From the NCBI GenBank assembly GCA_036936605.1, contig JAUPFV010000004.1, positions 287,846,009-287,910,008 on the forward strand: a DNA stretch of 64,000 bases, in the 5' to 3' direction. This document shows positions 32,504 through 41,864 of this stretch, in pieces. The notes below the pieces were generated by a model. The model searched no databases, was not told the DNA's origin, and saw nothing but the letters and a program-made list of their open reading frames with translations. This stretch comes from Limnanthes douglasii subsp. nivea (lineage: Eukaryota > Streptophyta > Magnoliopsida > Brassicales > Limnanthaceae). Position 1 is the stretch's first letter, and every line of letters starts with the position of its first letter. The translations under genes were made by a program, and so were the position numbers.

Positions 32504-34383
32504 TTTTGGGAGCTCCACTATGTTTCACAAAGTCTGAAAGCGAAGCATTCAGATGAGTAGTAGGAAATGGAAATCCAAATGCTGCACCAATTTTACCTGA
32601 AGAAAGACCGAGGAAAAAGGAAGAAAAGCGCAGCCCCAAAACAAGGAAAATAGCGATACAGAAACATAAAGACTCTAATCAGGACATCTCAATCAGAGTC
32701 CAACCAAAAATAGTCCCCCTAACAGTTATTCCACTAACGCCAATCGAGACAGCCCAACACGAGGCCGAGGAAGAGAAAGACGATAGTATGAGTGAAACGA
32801 TTGGTAAATTTTACGTCAAACGCAGACAGACTACTCTAAACAAGTCTGGAACTGAAGCAAGATCAAAGCATTTGAATACGTATACCTATAAGGACAAGTA
32901 ACAGCGGAAGATCGACAAACGGGAGAAAGAAGTAAGTAGGAAATTGAACCTTACGTAAACGTAGATTTAATCGCTTTAATCCGCACATAATATTTTATAA
33001 TGCGTATCCTATTACTTTTTCAGATTCAAGCATTAAGGTTGAAGATAGCGGAACTTGAAGCACAATAACTCCGCAATGCTCTCTCGATGCCTGTTTTCCA
33101 GATTGGAAGCCCTGCAAAGGAGAAGGAACCGGAGCTACCAACATTTCCAGCATAAGCGGCATCCACTAAATTGCATGCGCTTGTGCCATCTGAAATTCAG
33201 GATAAGGACCTGAATCAGGTGGGGCAAATGCAGGAGGCTAAAAAGTATGATGGAGTACTACCAGAGGAGAAGGACAATGATGGGAACCATTCATCCGTAC
33301 CGGTACCATTCGCTGCACCCAAAAAGGACGATACAAATGATTGTTTTGCGGAAATGGTGGTTTTAAAAAAAGTGGTAGACGAGCCATCTGAACAAAGATC
33401 GGAAGAGTTATTGGTCACCACAGAGACAGACACCGCCGAGAGACAGATAGACAATTCTCCTCCTACAGAGGAGACAACGATAGGTCTGAGTCCTCCAAAT
33501 GAGACAGAAAGACACGAGTCTCTTCCGAATGGCCGACAGCTCGTACCTCACATGCCAGAGGATGTAGGCTGCCAAGAATACAGAGCTAAGAAGGTATAAA
33601 CTCGTGAGAAGGAAGTGGCAGCGGAAGAATATGCACTTACATACGCAAAAAACCGTGAAAATGTAAGTGGATCTGAAGTATACTAAGATTAAAATATTTT
33701 AATATATTGGTGTGATGAAATTATCTACTAATGTATATTATTGTATACATATTCAAACAAAATTAGGGTATGTATTAAAACAATTCGCGGTTTTCTCTGA
33801 CTAACAATTCGCGTACTGTTATGATCTATTTTCACACGATTCGCTATATGTTCACTTTCAAATAACTCTTAGGACTGTTATCTTAGTCCATATAACTCTA
33901 ATGATATCCTGAGAATTTTTCGATACTCTATTAGATTGGGGTATCAAACAACTCTCAAACTATCCTGAGAGTTGTTTGCAACTTAGAGTATCATGATGTC
34001 TCACACAAATTCCTTTTTATTTTATATTTTGTATGAAACAACATGCCGACAGACAACACCCACAAGAAGAACAACAAAATTAAGGAGAGCAACAACACCT
34101 AGCCTTGGCAAAGAGTGAAAGGCTAAAACAGACCGGAGATGCACAAGACGTAGCTCCGGTACATTCAGAGTCTGCCAATCCTTGTAAGAAGTCTGAACTA
34201 CTCAGCCAGGTAGAAGCGCCGGTAAAAGTCCAACAGCGAGACGGAGATGTAGCTAAAAAACAAAAAATGGCCTACGCAGATTCAGAACCACTAAACCAAG
34301 TAACAGTTGTAGGACAAGTACCGAATCAGCTGGAAAACATCGAAGGCCAAGCTCCAGACTCATCTGATACACTCGATAACACA
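32504..34383 (+). pseudogene. MULE Ulp1 gene, middle exons (Ser/Glu-rich)
   Basis: Likely exons: from the acceptor TTTGTAG/GTTTTGG (32503), a basic segment with KKEEKRSPKTRK-like text to about 32930; 33025-33661 (acceptor TTTTTCAG, donor AAAAT/GTAAGTGG), acidic and Thr/Glu-rich (open part 33171-33599); and about 34094-34383 (open frame 34105-34446 before a possible donor ACA/GTACGTTT). In-frame stops at about 33066, 33155 and 33597 break it. Low-complexity linkers like this usually join the two domains of such proteins. Exon limits are inferred from splice-like sequences only. Confidence 0.45.
33840..34000. repeat. Hairpin minisatellite block 2
   Basis: Three to four units, including a complete inverted pair CAAACAACTCTCAAACTA / TCCTGAGAGTTGTTTGCAA, in the intron between 33661 and about 34094. 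Confidence 0.85.
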
Positions 34384-34669
34384 GTACGTTTACATGATGT
34401 ATTTTTTTTTATGGTAATTGCACTCAAGTTTCATAGTCATTTGTAAACAAAATTGATAATCTTGAAATCGATGTTGTTTTACAATGGAATTTCAAGAATA
34501 TGTCGGAGGATGTGATAAATGAATTTTGTCGACCGGAACCGGAGAGTATGCCGGAGAAGTCAAAGGCATTGGTTATTGCAGATCGTGTGGTAAGTGGAAT
34601 TTTAAATAAACTGTGACGTGTGTATTTAAGATTTTATGAGTGTTTGGATATTTTTATAACAAATTTTAT

Positions 34670-34830
34670 AACAACTCGCAGCATATCGTGAGAGTTATTT
34701 GGATGTATATTATTCATATTTAGAAACAACTCTCACCATATTATGAGAGTTGTTTGATACTCTATTAGATTGGTGTACCAAACAACTCTCAGATTATCCT
34801 GAGAGTTGTTTGTAACTGATAATATCATGT
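34670..34830. repeat. Hairpin minisatellite block 3
   Basis: Four units alternating in orientation (GAGAGTTGTTTGATAC, CAAACAACTCTCAG, CCTGAGAGTTGTTTG) in an apparent intron upstream of the Ulp1 catalytic exons. Confidence 0.85.
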
Positions 34831-35179
34831 TGCTTGACACAAATTCTTTTAACTTTTTTATTTTATTTTATATGTTCAAGTCAAGGGAATAGACAGTGAA
34901 TGAGGATAACATACTACCTAATTTTATTCTACTGACACTGACACAACAGCCGGATGCAGAGGTAAGAGACACTAGTAACTCTCACCGGCTGGCCAAAGAA
35001 AACACCGACAATTGACCTGATCGATGTTCGTGAATACCATAAAATACTTTTAATTGAAGCTAGTGAAGACTCACCTGATCCAAATGTATGGTATTTACCA
35101 ATGTCCGAGTTTTTCTAACAGACTTCAAGTGCAACTGAGTGATGCGTTGGCACTACCTTTCAAAAAGGACCTGGACTAC

Positions 35180-35245
35180 AAGGTATCCAATTGTCAAACA
35201 ACTCTCATATATTTGACGTAAATAAACAACTCGTTTCCCACTATC
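35180..35245. repeat. Hairpin minisatellite block 4 (short)
   Basis: Two isolated half-units (CAAACAACTCTCAT, AAACAACTCGT) within the intron 35182-35254. Confidence 0.6.
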
Positions 35246-35709
35246 ATTTCATAGATTATGGACGCTTGGATTCTAAAGGTGCTTAAAGAAGTAAATTGGA
35301 AAGTTCCATGCAAAATTTTCCCGCAAGTAAAATTTGACTGCATACAAATATCTGGCATGTCTATGGCAAGTTTAGTTATAAACTACAAAAACCTCGCATG
35401 TTCTCGTTGTAATATACTCTTCCTTAAATGCAGTATCAAATGGAAACAGGATATGACATAACAAATGTAGTCGACGATGTTTTTAGAAATTCGTCTAAAG
35501 ACGCGAACCTTGTTCTCATTCCAATATGCAGCAAGATAAAGGATACAATCAACCATTGGACGTTGCTCGTCATTGGTATAGACGCTAGGACGGTAACAAA
35601 CTACAACCCACTCTTGTCACTTAAAATCCAAGCAACGGATGACACAACAAGGACACATGTACCGCTGGTAAGACACCTAATTACTATAATACCTGTAAAA
35701 CACATTTAA

Positions 35710-36000
35710 AAAACAAACCTCAGAATAGTCTGTGAGTTGTTCGTAACTCTATTTGTCAGTATTTGCAAACAACTCTCACGACAGTTGCAACTCTATACGT
35801 ATGAGATTTGCAAATAACTTTCAATACAACCTGAGAGTTGTTTGCAACTCTAATACCTTGGAGTTGTAAACAACTCTCAGACTACCCTGAGAGTTGTGTG
35901 CAACTCTTTTATCTTGGATTTGCAAACAACTCTTAGATTATCTTGAGAGTTGTTTGCAACAAAAGTATGAGAGTTTTGTGCAACTCTATTAATTAACTAA
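35710..36000. repeat. Hairpin minisatellite block 5
   Basis: About eight units in both orientations, including CCTGAGAGTTGTTTGCAACT and CAAACAACTCTCAGACTACC, filling most of the intron between the His exon and the Cys-to-Ser exon. Confidence 0.9.
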
Positions 36001-36287
36001 GTATTTATTTGTACTGACCTCTGACACAATTTATTATAACCATATTAATTATTGTGTCGAGAAAGGATACTTACCTCCTTCAGAAATCGGTACAAGGTGA
36101 AAATGCAAAAAACAATCCACAACAAAAACGAGGAACCCTCGATAGTGGTATTTTCATCTATCAATACGCCAGAGATGTTATCGAAAAAAGATACGTGAAG
36201 GAGACTTACCGTGAAGAAATGGTAACAGAATTCAGAGCAGAAATGTTTTATTATTTCCTAAATGATTTTAACACTAACCAACACTGA

Positions 36288-36867
36288 TAGTAATCTTTTT
36301 TATGTCGAAAACTGTAGAGGGAGCCTTTTGGATATATTCATTTTAATTTTTTGGTGTACATATATTCCTTGTAATTTTTTGGTGTATATATAGGGTTTTT
36401 TGTTTCAGAAATGTGCAATGTATGACATTTTTCAAGTCACTTTTAAAAAACAGTGGGTAATTGGGCACAGTTCGCATCATTTCCCGAGATATACAATAAA
36501 CAAAATTACTACTAAACAATTCCCAATGTATACAAACAACTACTTCTACACAATTATCAGGAGTAAAGTACAACTAACAGTTCGCATCATATCCTGATAT
36601 ATACAGAATAGTTAGAAAATATGCCAAAGAATAAGAACAGACTATGGCGTCTGCTTTGGTAACCGTTAAGTGCATTGAAAGCCATCTAATCAAAACAGCC
36701 CATTAATATTTTATTGGACAGAGGAGGTTATGTAATGATTAATATAGCCGCACCACCACGTCACTAAGACTTCCTCCATTCCTATAGATAATACTAGTTA
36801 TCATATGCTAATTTAAAAACAAACTCTATATTTCAAACACTCATACCATCTTCAACTTCCAATCATC
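36288..36867. other. Downstream flank of the Ulp1 gene
   Basis: AT-rich, no protein seen. Contains GTTCGCATCATTTCC-like and AGTTCGCATCATATCC repeats (about 36470 and 36578), distant relatives of the minisatellite context elsewhere in the element. The last 100 bp look like a promoter for the ORF at 36868. Confidence 0.4.
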
Positions 36868-37236
36868 ATGCGTACCTCCGGTTCTTTAGGTGACTCCTGG
36901 TCTTCCATAACCACCAACAGAAGATCCGGCTTAATCACTCTAGCGACACCACCAAACATCCCAGTCTCTGTAATGGACTTTGATATCGAGGATTACTTTT
37001 CTGCTGACTCTGGACTAGTTGAAGTGGTTCCCCTGGTGGCTGCATCTCAACCAACAGAGGTTCCAAACAGGAAACGGAAGAGGGAGGACACAATGGAGGA
37101 AGATGAGGAAGATGTTGGTCCATCAGGGGAGGGCCATCAGATGGAGGTAGATAACGAGGAGGAAGAGCATAATGGGGATGCGGATGATGAGCATGACGAG
37201 GAGGAAGAAGGCGAAGAGTCCTCTAGTGATGACTGA
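36868..37236 (+). CDS. Small acidic protein of the MULE (hypothetical)
   Basis: A complete 122-codon ORF, ATG to TGA, between the Ulp1 and MURA genes. The N-terminal half is Ser/Thr-rich (GSLGDSWSSITTNRRSG), then DFDIEDYF, a basic stretch PNRKRKRED at about residues 73-81 that could be a nuclear localisation signal, and a strongly acidic C-terminus ending EEGEESSSDD. I recognise no family. It is the longest undamaged frame in this element besides the exon pieces, and the start follows a TATA-poor, CT-rich leader. It could be a MULE accessory protein, or a chance frame whose acidic tail comes from GAG/GAT-rich DNA. Confidence 0.45.
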   Translation: MRTSGSLGDSWSSITTNRRSGLITLATPPNIPVSVMDFDIEDYFSADSGLVEVVPLVAASQPTEVPNRKRKREDTMEEDEEDVGPSGEGHQMEVDNEEEEHNGDADDEHDEEEEGEESSSDD

Positions 37237-37399
37237 TAGTCACTTCTTATGTTTTTTATTTTTTTTAATGCAAACTAACAAACACTAATGGCGGTAGTGT
37301 TTATTTCTAAGTGGTTAGTGCATGAAGCCTATTATGGCTATGTAATCTCTTTTTTGTATAAACTTTTAATCAATGTAAAAAATTTATGAAGTATTTTTA

Positions 37400-37690
37400 T
37401 TTTGCAAACAAATCGCAGGTCATCTTGACAAAGAATCATCAAGAACTAATATACAAATGATTCGCATTCCTCTGGTATACAGACTCAGGGGAAGGACATA
37501 CAAACAATTCACATCTTAATAGTTGCAAACAACTCTCATTAATACCTGAGAGTTGTTTGCAATATTATACCCAGATATTGCAAACAATTCTCCATAGTAC
37601 ATGCGAATTGTTTACAACTCTCAGACTATGCTGAGATTTGTTTGAAACTATGTTCCTGAGAGTTGCTTAGGAAAAATAACTTTATTAACC
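37400..37690. repeat. Hairpin minisatellite block 6
   Basis: About six units, partly decayed (CAAACAACTCTCATTA, CCTGAGAGTTGTTTGCAA, ACATGCGAATTGTTTAC), located between the acidic ORF and the end of MURA. Confidence 0.85.
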
Positions 37691-37936
37691 AAACACCTCG
37701 CATTTCATTACTGTAATACAAACAAGAGCAATATGTGTAAATGAAGAAACAACTCTAAAAATGTTTAGTGTATTGTCCACAATAAGCACTATATTACAAA
37801 TCAATGTAGCCAACGCGAATTGTCCACAACAAGAATTGTCTTTAAATTGGAACCTCACAAGTCCTCATGTTATGACCATATTTCGAACAACTGCCACACC
37901 TCAACTGCTTGGTTGAGGTTTCTTCTATAAAGGGGA

Positions 37937-38883
37937 TTATCTTTTTCTTAGGCCTTCTGGGGCGTCTTCTAACGTTATGATGCAGAATTTCCACCTCTGA
38001 AGGATCGTTAGCGTTTGATCCTTTGCCGAATCAGTTATCGCCGGTATGCTAAAAGAGTAACTTTTCTTGTAATTCTTAACCGTGAAGAACGACTCTATTA
38101 TAGTAAAAGGATCTTGGTCGGTAGACTGTAATGCCGCGAAAGCGTGAGGACATGGAAAAAAAATTTGTTGCCATGCTCCACAAGAACATTTAAAATCCAA
38201 CAAATTAACAACTGCCACAGGATCTAAATAGACTTCGAACATGGTTACAGTTGGCTTACGTACTACCCAAGTTTGGCACATGTCAACATTTGGCTTTAAC
38301 TTCTTATCATACTCGAAGACCAAATTAGTACTCAAGCTTAACCCCTCTTTGTATCTTCGTGAAACTTGAGTCATAAGTAAGACTATAATCCAGTTAATAA
38401 AGTCAACAATGGGTAGGCCGCAAGATTTTTAAATCTGATTGTTAAAACTTTTGGTCGCAGTAGAAACAATAGACCCGTATTGTTTTCCTTTAACGTAAGC
38501 CTGAGCATACTTATCCGAAGGTAAATTTCCAAGAAAATCGTTAATTCTGTCACCACATTCACATAGAAATTTTGTTAGTATATTCTTAAAAATCTCTCGA
38601 GTGGGAGCATAAGCAAGACGATGGAAGAAACACAACATCTTTTTTTTATAGTCTCTGTTAGTGTGTTCCAATTTGGATTTCAAATTCTGCATCAGATGGA
38701 AATAACAATACGCATGATAGCAGTTTAGATACAAGATAGAAACAGGATTAACGATACCAGAATGATGGTCCGAAATAAATGTGACTTGGCGCTCCAACAA
38801 ATGAGGTTTCAAACACCCTAAAAACCACATCCAATTGTCACAATCCTCAATTGTAACGGTACCAATTGCAATAGGTAATAGTC
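37937..38883 (-). pseudogene. MURA transposase, catalytic C-terminal part and SWIM finger
   Basis: The exon begins at 38883 after the acceptor TTGTTTCAG and reads GLLPIAIGTVTIEDCDNWMW, FISDHHSGIVN (second catalytic Asp) and CYHAYCYFHLMQNLK, the classic MULE transposase domain. It ends with STATKSFNNQI and a TAA at 38427-38429; the usual text is like 'ESFN', so the conserved Glu is Lys here. After the stop the frame continues (37937-38374) with CSCGAWQQIFFPCPHAFAAL, a SWIM zinc finger with its Cys/His set intact. MURA would bind the terminal repeats and cut the element out. This copy is disabled. Confidence 0.85.
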
Positions 38884-38939
38884 CTGAAACAAGGCACCTC
38901 ACATGGTCAAATATAACACTCAAGAATGAAAAAATGTAA

Positions 38940-39460
38940 AAAAGTTACGATATTTCCTGAGAGTTATTCTCAACTCTCAGGATTACCTAAGAGTTGTTTG
39001 CAACTCTTGGATTTCCTGAGAGTTGTTTGCAACTCTTATATTACCTAAGAGTTGTTTGCAACTCTTCTATTTCCAGAGAGTTGTTTGCAACTCTTATATT
39101 TGCAAAGAATTGTTTGCAACTCTTATATTTGCAAAGAGTTGTTTGCAACTCTCAGGATTACCTAAGAGTTTTTTGCAACTCTCAGGATTACCTAAGAGTT
39201 TTTTGCAACTCTTGGATTTAATGAGAGTTATTTCAACTCTTATATTACATGAGAATTGTTTGCAACTCTTGTATTTTCTGAGAGTTGTTTGTAACTCTTA
39301 TATTTGCAAAAAGTTGTTTGCAACTCTCAGGATATCCTCAGAGTTGTTTCCAACACTTATATTTGCAAAGGGTTGTTTACAACTCTGAGGCTATGCTGAG
39401 AGTTGTTACCAACACTTATATTACCTGGGAGTTGTTAGCAAATATAAGTTGCGATTTGTT
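38940..39460. repeat. Hairpin minisatellite block 7 (largest)
   Basis: About 17 tandem units of about 30 bp, nearly all in one orientation (CCTAAGAGTTGTTTGCAACT with a short AT-rich linker). It lies inside the intron that splits the MURA catalytic domain, between the exon ending GKDDNN and the acceptor at 38884. Open frames across it are periodic artefacts. Confidence 0.95.
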
Positions 39461-39499
39461 TAGTATTTTTGCATAAAACATCCTAATCTTTCAGACTAA

Positions 39500-40028
39500 A
39501 AAAATGAAACTAATCGTTGTTGTCGTCCTTTCCTACGACGGTAATAAATACAACCTTATACTTGATATATAAGAATGTTCCATGGATAAAAAACATTGGA
39601 TGACATGAACGGAAACCTTGAAGTGATGAACCAAATGCTATAAACAACGCTTGAAAAGGTTTCCAGCTGATAACTCCAACCGGCAGTCCGTAGTAATATC
39701 ACGGCTCTTCAATCGTTTGAAGTACCCGTTTAGTAAACTAAGAGAACTTGAACTATCTTCGAAAAATCCCCTTTTACTTTCTCTAAAGCATTCCATGACA
39801 GCGGTAGAAGCTGTATAGACCATAATTTTGTTTGACAATCGATTGTATCGTTTTGGCTGTCAACAAATGGCAGGTCCTGATAGAATCATGAATTTCTTCC
39901 GCAATCAAATTCGATGCCAAATGCCTATGCCGCTTATGTTTTTGGGAGAAAATAGGACGGCAAGTATGGTACACAACATAATTCTTGATCGCCATTAAGC
40001 CAGTGATGGAATCAATAGATGCATCCAC
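39500..40028 (-). pseudogene. MURA transposase, N-terminal DNA-binding and first Asp region
   Basis: Reading down from 40028 the frames give HRHLASNLIAEEIHDSIRTC and IQSIVKQNYGL, then after a frameshift AFGSSLQGF, HPMFFIHGTFLYIKYK and FITVVGKDDNN. The FAR1/MULE N-terminal region and the start of the transposase domain are recognisable. In 'FIDGTHL', the usual form, the Asp is replaced by His (CAT at about 39590), which removes the first catalytic residue. The splice donor after DDNN is unclear, and the big minisatellite block follows directly. Confidence 0.75.
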
Positions 40029-40651
40029 TTGTGAATTTATTTACACAATAAGAAGTGATTTTGTTTGTTGTATGTGTATGTATTTGAAAGAAAAACCATG
40101 CTCTAAAGTATATCACCAGCTCATGTAATAGCATCACCTTCTCGGCACAAACATAACCTTAGACCTGCAGCACCTTCTTCGAAAGCTTGACCAACTCATG
40201 TAATAGCATCAGCCCAACCAGTAGCAGCAAGTTGTTTTTTTCTCTGATCAGAATTAACTAAACCGTTACTACTCTCCCCGTTAATTAGTTGATTAAGAGA
40301 TGGTTCTCCCAAACTTATGCTAGGTTATTTACGCTTTAGACCAGAACCCTTATCACCAGAACTCTTCTCACCAGAACCTTTATCGAGGACTTGTTGTTCT
40401 ATGAAAAAACTTACCCGTTTTAAACGCTCAGAATCAAGATATAATACTAAACCAACAAAATCTTTCTGGTTATTAAAGAAACAATTCTTGTGATCCTCGC
40501 AGGAGTAGGTAATTAGGTAGTCACCTGTGACCAGCTCCTCCCATGTGCTCTCCACATACTCTTGGATACTTTGAAAGCTTTCAAATTCCGTGAAAGGCAC
40601 AATTGCAGTTTGGTGACCATGTTTAAAAATATAAACTCGTGATTTAGACAT
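40029..40651 (-). pseudogene. MURA transposase, extreme N-terminus
   Basis: The start ATG at 40651 follows an acceptor-like ATGCAG. MSKSRVYIFKHGHQ and FTEFESFQSIQEYVESTW are followed by a Ser/Gly/Lys-rich segment and a stop at 40325. Beyond it the frame continues with ADAITWVGQAFEEGAAGLR, the motif 'W..AI.GVGQ.FEGGA.EFR' that begins MURA-type zinc-binding regions. At least three stops occur between 40325 and 40030. Confidence 0.65.
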
Positions 40652-40719
40652 ACCTACCCTGCATTGAACAATCATAAAGCAAGTTATTAGTTCCAGACAA
40701 TTGGAACTATCACAACTAA

Positions 40720-41190
40720 GCAACTCGCATCCTCTCGTGAGAGTTGTGTGCAACTATAAGACGTAAATTGTGTGCAGTTTTATATCCTGAGAGTTGTACG
40801 CAACTCTATAAGTTAGGAGTTGTTTCCAATTTTATATCCTAAGGGTTGTATGCAACTCTATAAGTTGGGAGTTGTTTGCAGTTATATTCCCTGAGAGTTG
40901 TATGTAACTCTACTACACTGGAGTTGGATGAAAAACATCCCCGAGAGTTGTTTAATGCTCTATTATATCAGATCTTGGGAGTTGCTTGCAACTTAACAGT
41001 CTGAGTTTTGTTTACAATTCGTTATTCCAACTATTATCAAGACAACTCTCAGGGAGTAAACAAAACGTACACAATTCGCATCATATTTTAACACAATTTG
41101 CATCTTCTTAGTTAAAAACATCAAACAATTTGCATCTTCTACATTAATAACCAGAAAACAACTCGCATCTTTGTCGGGAATGCCTGGACA
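40720..41190. repeat. Hairpin minisatellite block 8
   Basis: About 12 units, many in the form CCTGAGAGTTGTAYGCAACT with TATAAGTTGGGAG linkers, upstream of the MURA start in the apparent leader intron. The 41040-41190 part has decayed CAATTTGCATCTTCT units. Confidence 0.9.
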
Positions 41191-41864
41191 CCTAAAACTC
41201 ATAGTCTACACATGTTTCACATTCAAAATCAGCATCTAATACATTAAAAATCAGTATATAATTAGTTAAACAAGTATTAATGACATAGACTAACATGATA
41301 ACGAACAATCACTCGAACAAAAAACATAAAAACAGAGAAAAAACTCGAACAAAATTTACTAACACCCAAAACAGTAGAATAACACCTATTCTAACTCAAA
41401 AAATCAAGAAATAACCTCGAAATCAGTAGTTAAACACCATTACCTAAAAGCGACATGTAAGATCAAAAGAACAGAGGTTCCAAAAAACTTGAAGAACGTG
41501 TGATCAGCTCTTGTGCGTAGAAAGCAGTAGTTAGATGCATTTTATACCGAGCTTACAGAAATATACAGACCTAAAACTCATGGATCACCTGAAAATTATA
41601 GTTTATTGGTGGTTCACGATGGTTTGTAAGGTTAGGTGGTTAGAGCGGCTTCACAAATTCAATTCTTTAAAAGCTAGAAAATGAGGAAGAAAACAGAAAA
41701 TTATGCTTATATAGTGGGTTGAAAATAATATGGGTATTAAAATAATATTAGGTATTAAGTGGAATTTTAATAGTTGAGATGGATATTAATAGGTAATAAA
41801 ACGAAACTTGGGTACTAGATGACCATATAATAGTTGAGTGGGTACTTTAGGTGCAATTTCCCTA
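41191..41864 (-). promoter_or_regulatory. Right terminus and MURA promoter of the MULE
   Basis: On the minus strand the terminus GGGAAATTGCACC contains sub-repeats of TATTAATATCC / TAATACC types and a TATA box CTATATAAGC (41703-41712), followed by a T/C-rich leader. Transcription of MURA would start inside the terminal repeat, as in other autonomous MULEs. Confidence 0.55.

Larger units (their letters stand above)
35122..36287 (+). pseudogene. Ulp1-like (C48) protease domain of the MULE, catalytic Cys lost
   Basis: Four exons read cleanly: about 35122-35181, 35255-35365, 35434-35667 and 36084-36287, with donors and acceptors including one GC-AG pair (intron 35366-35433). They join in phase to give LQVQLSDALALPFKKDLDYK, then a segment with VPCKIFPQVKFDC, then HWTLLVIG (catalytic His), TNYNPL where other C48 enzymes have Asp, and NPQQKRGTLDSGIFIYQYAR. 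In the last motif the usual Cys of 'LDCG(I/V)F' is Ser (AGT). The domain ends at a TGA (36285-36287). The family removes SUMO or related tags in the nucleus; this copy should be catalytically dead. Confidence 0.8.
30780..41864. mobile_element. Large Mutator-like element with MURA, Ulp1-like gene and hairpin minisatellites
   Basis: The right end is set by GGGAAATTGCACC (minus strand, starting 41864) with a promoter-like terminus. The left end is uncertain, near 30780-30905, where ACATTTCACTTTAGCGCCTAA and then TATTTTCAAACCCACT resemble the right terminus (TTCCACTTAATACCTAA and TATTTTCAACCCACT). Inside are a Ulp1-type gene (+), a small acidic ORF (+) and a MURA transposase (-), with eight blocks of one hairpin minisatellite filling introns and spacers. 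MULEs carrying Ulp1 genes are known in plants. No 9-bp target duplication was found, so the boundaries are approximate. Confidence 0.65.

Noticed and set aside
38994..39476. Overlapping ORFs with repeated CLQL / RVVCNS peptides
   Set aside because: They are translations of the roughly 30-bp hairpin minisatellite in several frames. The same region lies in an intron of the opposite-strand MURA gene.
32130..41190. CRISPR-like array of short palindromic repeats
   Set aside because: Units vary in length and orientation, spacers are not unique and are AT-rich, there are no cas genes, and the surroundings are eukaryotic transposons with introns.
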